Assembly (NCBI GenBank): GCA_009746045.1
Contig: RPFO01001543.1
Location: 16,001 to 80,000 of the forward strand
Length of the DNA: 64,000 nt
Direction of reading: 5' to 3'
DNA from: Mesostigma viride
Taxonomy: Eukaryota > Streptophyta > Mesostigmatophyceae > Mesostigmatales > Mesostigmataceae
The notes under the pieces: generated by a model
Database searches by the model: none
Told to the model about the DNA's origin: nothing
The model's input: only the letters and a program-made list of their open reading frames with translations
In this document: piece after piece, positions 57,567-64,000 of the stretch
Numbering within the stretch: the first letter of the stretch is position 1
Layout of the letters: the number at the start of each line of letters is the position of its first letter
Translations under genes and position numbers: made by a program

Positions 57567-60500
57567 CCCGTGTTTTTTTACAACGCGATGTATCGCGTTG
57601 TAGAGTTAGAACGTGATGTATCGCGTTGTAATCTGACACGTGGCAGACAGAGTAGATACGAGATTTTCGGCCTGAAACTCGGTGGACGGCCTCCTTACAT
57701 CCCGTGGAACTCAAGAAAAAATCCTGGTACTTTTTGGATTTTTTTTGTGACAGCTGCAGACAAATATGTACCACTGAAATCAGGCATTTTCGCGGGACCA
57801 AGGTGAAGACGACGGCGATGGCGGCAGGTAGATCTCGCCAGTTTTCGTGTGAATTTCAGTGGCTGTTGGGTGGCACGACCATGATGATGCGTTCAAAGGT
57901 TGATAATTAGGTTTCTACGAGTTTGTTGAGGTACTGGGGCAAAGGAAACGTAGTTTTTTCCAGTTTCTCACCCAACTTTCATGCGGAAACCCTGGAGACC
58001 GGCATACATATTATTACGGCAAGACTCGGGTCTGCTGCGGCACAATGCTTGGTATTTCCATGGTGTTTCGACTTCTTAACCCCTAAATGGTCTGGCTGCC
58101 GATTTTCCGCCAAAAATCGACTTACAGCCGATATATCGGCACTTCCGCGGGGGACCAAATGCCGCGAATACTATTGAGAATTAGGAAACGTTTAGCTGAG
58201 AAGATCGAAAGTTTATAAGTTTCTCTATGCCATGATACTAGGGTTTGCATACTTTTGACAAAGTTTAACAGGTGTACTGGACCGTCAAAGTACAGGGGGT
58301 CAGGGTACTTTTTCACGTAGAACGTGCATTCCGGAAAACGACGACCTGGCCATGGCGGCTTGCGCACACGCATGGCATTTACGTTTGCGGTCGAATTTGC
58401 TGGCCAAACTTAAGAAATAGATTTTATATGTCCTAAAGATCATACATTCCAATTTTTGGTTCGCGAGAAGGCCATTTGATAGGTGTCGGCAGCGTTCTTG
58501 CTGGAAAAACCTGGGATCAGGCCGGACGATAGAAACGTTGACAGCAATACCTTTCCGGCGTATTTTAAGGGATACATCGGTTGCTTCGTAGTTTTTATGA
58601 TGCATTGTAGTCGTAGACGTGCAAGGGTGGCCAGAAATCTCCCAATCTAGTGACCATGCTGCACAACTTTGGTGTGCCGCAATGCGCCATTTTGCGGCCA
58701 CCGCCTGGGCCAAGGTAACGCCAGCCATGCCAGGTAAAGCTGAGGCATCGTTTTCTTATCGATGTATGACATTTATATATACGTTCTAGCTTGTGTAGCA
58801 CATTCTTTTTGCATTATTCATGCTCTTTCTTGACCATGGCCTGGCCCCTTCCTAAAACACCCTTCTTAGATGCTTCCCTTAGTCTATTGACCTGCCATAG
58901 TGTGCTGGTGATAAGTTTTAGAGGCTGTATGGGTTTGAATACCTCCATATATGTTTCTTATATATTTCCCACACACATATTGCATGAGTGTGAGGCAGTT
59001 GGCTGGTCTCTGTGGCATCATCAAGCATGTAATGGTGAGTAAAAACTTCCCATTGTCAGCATGTGCCACCAGGTGTGCTGGCCATCACCTGGCAAGCAAT
59101 GCCAGCTTAAGCCTAGTTTATCTTAGCTAGGGAAAGCTGAAATAGGCTTAACATCACTAGTTTGTTGGTGGTTGCCTCTTAGAATGCATGCTTTGCGTAG
59201 GGTATCCGTACCGCGTTCCCTACGTGCATGGACAAGGTGGCACCTGCACATAGGTGCCACATAAGGGCAGTGTGATGATGCAGTTATGTTTTCCCATCAT
59301 TGTGGAAGGGAAATGTGTTGTATGGCATGGTTGGTGGCCATATTAGTAGGTAGTATGCCCACCCCTACCCTCTTGGTTGCTTTTTACCAATGGTACACCT
59401 ATAGGCTGCACTGGGTGTAACTGCTGGTATACCCACCCAAATGATGACCCCAATGGCTCAAACTGTTCAGCAACTAATTATTTATCATCCCTGAAGTGGT
59501 AGGTGTCTAGGTCTAGTTATATAATTGAAAATGCACAATACACCAAGAATGAAAGCGCGCGTCTTGACCCCCCTAACTTTGACGGTAGTTTTCTATGGCC
59601 TGCCCTGCAGATATGTGGGCTTGTGATAGCTCATGGCAAAGGGCAAGTCATGGACATGCTTGACTCCCAAGGACAGCCCTTGGATGTTGGTATGTTGGTT
59701 GTGGGGTGGTTTACAAAATAGTGATTTTACAGCCGATTTTTCGGCAGCAATCCTGCCCATTTAGGGGTTAACACATGTTTATTCATTTCGAACGCCCGGA
59801 CTGTCGGCTAAACCGAGATTTGTGCAGATTTTTATTGGGTAGCTCCGGGCATGATGGTGCCTGCAAATAGCGGAAGGCGTGACCGTGGCGATAATTTGCT
59901 ACGGTATGCTCTATTTTCCTGGAAATGGCCTCTGCCACCGGCTCAATAGTGCTTGCGGGCGTAAGTATATCGTGATTCTACCTAGTTTCTGCCAGTTGTC
60001 CACTTATTTTTACCGGCCTCTGCCCAGCCTCTCTAAGACCGCCATCCTACTCGACGTTGCTTGCATGTCAGCCATAGCAGGTTGCAGTTGTGCAGTATTT
60101 AGGTGCTGCATACATCGGCAAAGCCGTGCATATATCGTGAGGACTGGGTATTGATGGTTTATACTGCGTTGATTGTGCAAGAAGATCAGCTAGGTGCCCA
60201 TAATCATGGTGTATAATCATGTGTTGTTAGCATCTTGCCACCATTTGCTAGCATGCATTCCAGCGTCATCTTTGCCTGCATGTAAGCTCATGGATCACTC
60301 AACCTATCCAAGCCTTGCATTACACGTGCCTCTTTCTTTCAGTATTGCACGCGTTATGGAATGAAAACCCAGCACCTCCGTTCCCACGAGGCATGTGCTC
60401 AACACGTTGTGAGAGTGGATGATGCTTTGGCTATGGCTGCCTGATCCAGTCATATTAGGTCATCCAGTCATGATGTTTGATGCAAGTTTGATGCTGTATA

Positions 60501-61005
60501 ACTTAAATACAACACCTATTTTCAACGTTTTGACCCTCCAAGCTCACTATGGCCCCGTTTATGGGGCTCGTGTCGTTGCGTAATGTTGTGAAGGGCTCTC
60601 ATGTTTCCCACTGTGTTGTACTGCGTTGTGTTTGTGATGCTGATGAAAAATAGCTCCAGTGGCCCCATGGGCCTGACTCATGTTCCACAGAGCCTGCATA
60701 TGTTGCCCATAGCTCGTGCAAGAAGCCAGATTTTCTTCGTGAACCATTTGTGAATAAGCACTTGACTTGTAACCTAGGGTCAACAAATTGCGGTCATGGT
60801 CAGACCCCCCTGTATTCAAACCAGTGTATCTCTCTAATGAATAAGCATTCTGTAGGTCTGAGTAGCTAAAAAAATCCTTTGATTTATGGGCTTTCAGGAA
60901 AGTATACACATGACTATGAAAAAAAAAATTCCCTAGATGTTATGACGTGTTCTATAAATAGCTCACAACGCAGTATATCTCGTTCTTTTAAAAAAAAAAC
61001 ACGGG
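57567..61005. mobile_element. TTAA-target (piggyBac-like) element, 3.4 kb, outer
   Basis: TTAA at 57563-57566 and 61006-61009. Inverted ends CCCGTGTTTTTTT and AAAAAAAAACACGGG. Near the left end is a palindrome, ACAACGCGATGTATCGCGTTGT in positions 57580-57601, with a variant repeat after it. A related CAACGCAGTATATCTCGTT is near the right end. TTAA duplication with CCC-starting termini is the piggyBac signature. No transposase ORF remains, and another TTAA element is nested inside. Confidence 0.7.
58080..59767. mobile_element. TTAA-target (piggyBac-like) element, 1.7 kb, nested
   Basis: TTAA at 58076-58079 and 59768-59771. Ends CCCCTAAATGG and CCATTTAGGGG, with further inverted similarity inside (CTGCCGA, AAATCG, CTTACAGCC against GCTGTAAA). 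The interior 58265-59400 is homologous, at roughly 70-75 percent by eye, to 43130-44250 inside the gypsy-borne insertion. Only short ORFs. Confidence 0.7.
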
Positions 61006-61009
61006 TTAA

Positions 61010-62090
61010 ACACCACTGCCCAGGTGTGCCAGGCAAATCAACTGGAGGCACGGCCCTCGCTCTTCCCCTTGGCACTCCACCCCTTGCTGCTGCAAACCAA
61101 CAGCTCGGGCAGGGCATGCTAGCACAGCCCCCCATGAGCAACTACCTCATATGTCGATGCAGATGCACACAGGTGTTGTATATATCCATGATTGGTCTCA
61201 AAAAGGTAAGACCTCCGAAATAGATAATAGACCTCATAAACACAGGTTAAAGTCCCTGGGAGATCCCATTTATGCCAAAATGGTGTCATGAACCAATAGC
61301 TTCAGCTGTGGGCTGCCTGTCACCCAGTGGTCTGTGACGATGATCTGCCACGACGCAAGCTCCATCCACGGTGATCCACGGTGATCAAACTTGCCCGTGT
61401 GCGAAAGGGCACAGCAGGCGGGGAATGGCTGACGACGGCCGAGAACGCAAGCTCCTATCCAAGTAATAATAATCCTCAGCTTGACCCTTGCAAGCCTGTT
61501 AGCAATAAACAAACAACACTCCTCCCACCAATGCTTCCGCCTGTACAGAAGCAGCAAGCTACATGAAGGTCCTCATTATAGTTAATTAAGCTACACACAA
61601 ACCAACACATGTCCGGACCGTGTCACTCCGGCCCTATCTCATACTAGCACTGTCTTACTTAATAAATGCTGACGGCACCGGTAATTCAGAACTGATAAGC
61701 AGTAAGTAGATTGGGAGGAGTCTTCGCTCGTGCGTGCGAGAACACACAAATGATTACTGCTCACTGCGACCTTGCCATTAGATGCTGTCGTATTGCTCCT
61801 TCCTCCCGTACAACACGCACAAGCATGGAGCACCCACCGGTCAGTTTGAGGAAGTTCACCAGCACCAATTTACCCCCCACTGGCGTGTCAACAGTGGTTG
61901 CCACGCAACAATAGGCAGACCAAGTGGTCTCAGCTGGGTATTCTGCGGGCCAGGGCAGCCAGAGCAGGCTATAGCGAGCAACCAGGTGCCGCCCAGCCAT
62001 CACAATTGGCGCGCCGCTTGCGCATCTTTTGCCTCTCTAGCCGGAAAAAAAAAGTAAAATTTAACTAATTAAACAAACCAAGAAAATGTT
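61010..62090. other. Intergenic region; no gene recognised
   Basis: 61015-61150 is GC-richer and open on the plus strand (PGKSTGGTALALPLG type) but has no recognisable domain and could be a small exon. The remainder shows nothing identifiable. The 3' UTR of the minus-strand gene should end here. Confidence 0.5.
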
Positions 62091-64000
62091 TTAGAAAGGG
62101 AACAAATTGGGGGGGAGTCCAGAAAAGTCAAATATTCTCCGCACCTTCTCCAGGCAGAACGTGAACACAGCCTCGCGTGTCCGCGTCGCGTCAATCCCTG
62201 ACAGGGTCCTCCTTGGCGCCTTGACCTCTCGGTACTTGCTCCCAGGCCCCTTGTCAACAAAGCGCACGCGCACGGCTTGCACCGCGCGGCTGTCGCCCGG
62301 CCCGTGGAACATGAGTGGCGATGCCACCTGGCACGCGGTGGGTGATGGGGAGGAAGGGGAGGGGGAGAGGGGGAGAGGGGGAAAAGTAAGGAGAGGCGTG
62401 AGGAACGCAACATGTGCGGGGACGCCACACCCCTCTCCTGGCCAGGTGGCAAAGGAGAGGGTTTTGAGGAGCAGCAAGGTGAGGGGGGAAAGATGAACCT
62501 CAAAGAGAGCATAAACCAGCATGAGCGGGTGACGAATGGAGCGCCATCGAGCGCCGATGCCACCCGGTGGCACATGGTGAGATGCTCCAAGGAGAGCGAG
62601 TGCGGAGAAGCGGTGAGGGGAGGGAGCAAGGAGAGACGTGCGCGCCTGATGACAAGGAGAGGGGGAAGGAGAGAGGCGAAGCGGTGAGGGGAGGGTGCAA
62701 GGAGAGACGCGCGCGCCTGATGACAAGGAGAGGGGGAAGGAGAGAGGCGAAGCGGTGAGGGGAGGGAGCAAGGAGAGAGCTGTACGCTTGACGACAAGGC
62801 TCTCTCATGAACCTGCCAGCACACAACGCTGTGCAGATAGATTTACTACGGTGGCAGATAAGCATGATGCACTCGCAGTCTCGGCTGCCCAATCAGGAAA
62901 CCTTTCAGATTTCCAGTGATATGGATGAAGGCGAACGTGGCCATAGATTATAGGGGGGGCTGGGACACACCTGACGTGTTCATGATGCATCAATACGTGT
63001 TAATAAACTTGCCACCCCTGACATCCGCGGACACCACGCCCCCCGTATTGCTTTAGACCACCAGTGCTATTTCGAACCGCCCCACCTGCCAGTCCAGGCC
63101 GCAAATCATGTCGTGGCCCACCAGGTTGGGGTACACCATCCCACCTGCCAGTCCACGCTGGTAGTAAATGACTTTACGGACCCCAACATATTTCAAAGCA
63201 CCCCACCTGCCAGTCGAGGCAGTTGATCATGTCGCGGTAGAGCTCCCGCTGAAGAGTCGCTGAGAACTCTGCTAGCGTCTGCCACTCCTCCGCCGCTGTC
63301 CAGCTGCGCACGCGCGATATGGGCGGCCGGCTCTGCGCGGGGACAAGGTGGCGTTGCATGGTGCCCAGACGAGGGGGGAATGGGACAGCCATGTCATTTA
63401 TTGATTGCATGCCGTGCATGGCATCTTGATTGATGGATAGATGGCATTTACTGAAATGATGCGTGGCATAAATTGATTCTATGTGACGTGTGGCCTGGGT
63501 CATATGCGCTTGTATCGATGCACGGGCTTTCTTCCTCTGCTGGTATGGGTTAGTGAAACATTCCTACACTTACACGCATGGGCTTTTTTTTGCTAGTCTG
63601 GCTCATAGGCTTCCTCCTCTTGTCCCCTCATGCCTGAGTGAGCTGTTTGCTTGCTCAGGAAATGAAGGGTTTTTATCACCAACAGTGCGAGAGGGAGCAC
63701 CGACCATGAGTTTTGCCATGGCATTACAAGAGTATGGCCGCGACGGCCGCACACAGGGTCAAAAGGAATCAATGGCACACTGGGGTGATCATCGCGTGGT
63801 CCTAAATGCCGTGGTGCTCATCCCAGGAGGCTGTTAGGAGGAGGCAGTCAGGACTTGAGGTGCTTGCCATCCCCAGGTGGATGCTCATCCCTACGTTGAT
63901 GACATTATTAGGAGAGAAGCTCAGCTTTACAGCCCCCCAAAACCCGTTGTTGGAATCCAATGGATCCACAAAACGGCTATCGGCCACGGTTACGCGTCGC
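62091..64000 (-). CDS. Unrecognised spliced gene, 3' part (runs off the window)
   Basis: Proposed exons, minus strand: 64000-63895 (partial), 63332-63207, 62327-62091, all GT-AG and phase 0. Visible peptide: RRVTVADSRFVDPLDSN, then FWGAVKLSFSPNNVIN; next SRPPISRVRSWTAAEEW to MINCLDWQ; last VASPLMFHGPGDSRAVQAV to FDFSGLPPNLFPF and stop. I do not recognise the family. The exons are GC-rich with sensible codon use and clean splice sites, and the edges are echoed in the introns as in the other two genes. The last exon could instead be spliced at GAGAAG/GTGCGG (about 62150). Function is not assigned. Confidence 0.6.
62610..62805. repeat. GA-rich repeat of about 63 bp, 3 copies
   Basis: GAGGGGAGGGAGCAAGGAGA plus a CGCGCGCCTGATGACAAGG-type segment recurs three times in the last intron of the minus-strand gene, with the final copy truncated. 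More GGGGAGAGGG sequence continues to 62340. Confidence 0.85.
63082..63160 (-). repeat. Two echoes of an exon end and donor in the third gene
   Basis: The true end reads GACATGATCAACTGCCTCGA plus CTGGCAG/GTGGGG at 63207. Minus-strand echoes are GTGGACTGGCAGGTGGGA at 63159-63142 and GACATGATTTGCGGCCTGGA plus CTGGCAGGTGGGG ending near 63082. Both keep a donor. Confidence 0.8.

Overview
This window is nuclear DNA of a eukaryote, most probably a green-lineage alga (chlorophyte or prasinophyte more likely than streptophyte; this is inference). The reasons are GC-rich genes cut by many introns with GTGAGT/GTGCGT-type donors and CAG acceptors, a TGTAA poly(A)-like element after one gene, a plant-style two-transmembrane hybrid histidine kinase, and a Ty3/gypsy chromovirus primed by a plant-type initiator tRNA-Met site. 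No rRNA, tRNA, CRISPR array or bacterial operon was seen.

Layout. 1-2598 is a 731-bp satellite array. 3328-11246 (+) is an inositol polyphosphate multikinase, which I rebuilt as 8 exons (551 aa). Convergent to it, 12541-23282 (-) is a hybrid sensor histidine kinase in at least 7 exons (1983 residues visible, extreme N-terminus missing). 23283-26409 holds no recognisable gene. From 26410 to 61005 the window is almost entirely mobile DNA: a 6.2-kb long-inverted-repeat element with 9-bp satellites; a hAT-like MITE with an 8-bp target duplication; a 12.6-kb gypsy chromovirus with near-identical LTRs, two unusual extra ORFs and a pol gene broken by a later insertion; a Mutator-like and a TA-target MITE; two 5'-truncated LINEs with 17- and 14-bp target duplications; and nested TTAA-target (piggyBac-like) elements. 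62091-64000 (-) is the 3' part of an unrecognised spliced gene.

What stands out. (1) In all three cellular genes the introns carry decayed copies of the neighbouring exon edge together with its splice site, for example six extra donor copies after one histidine-kinase exon and three decayed copies of the H-box exon end. This looks like intron growth by repeated duplication of exon-edge and splice-site segments. (2) Three transposons of different classes sit within about a dozen bases of one host repeat whose uninterrupted paralogue survives 0.9 kb away. (3) The gypsy element carries a small ORF with an RNase H1-type hybrid-binding domain and a GC-rich 749-aa ORF in the env position, in frame with pol across a single TAG.

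The kinase and the histidine kinase are both signalling proteins, but nothing in the sequence shows that they act in one pathway. All splice models come from reading the sequence by eye, checked by phase and by conserved motifs spanning the junctions; no transcript data were available.
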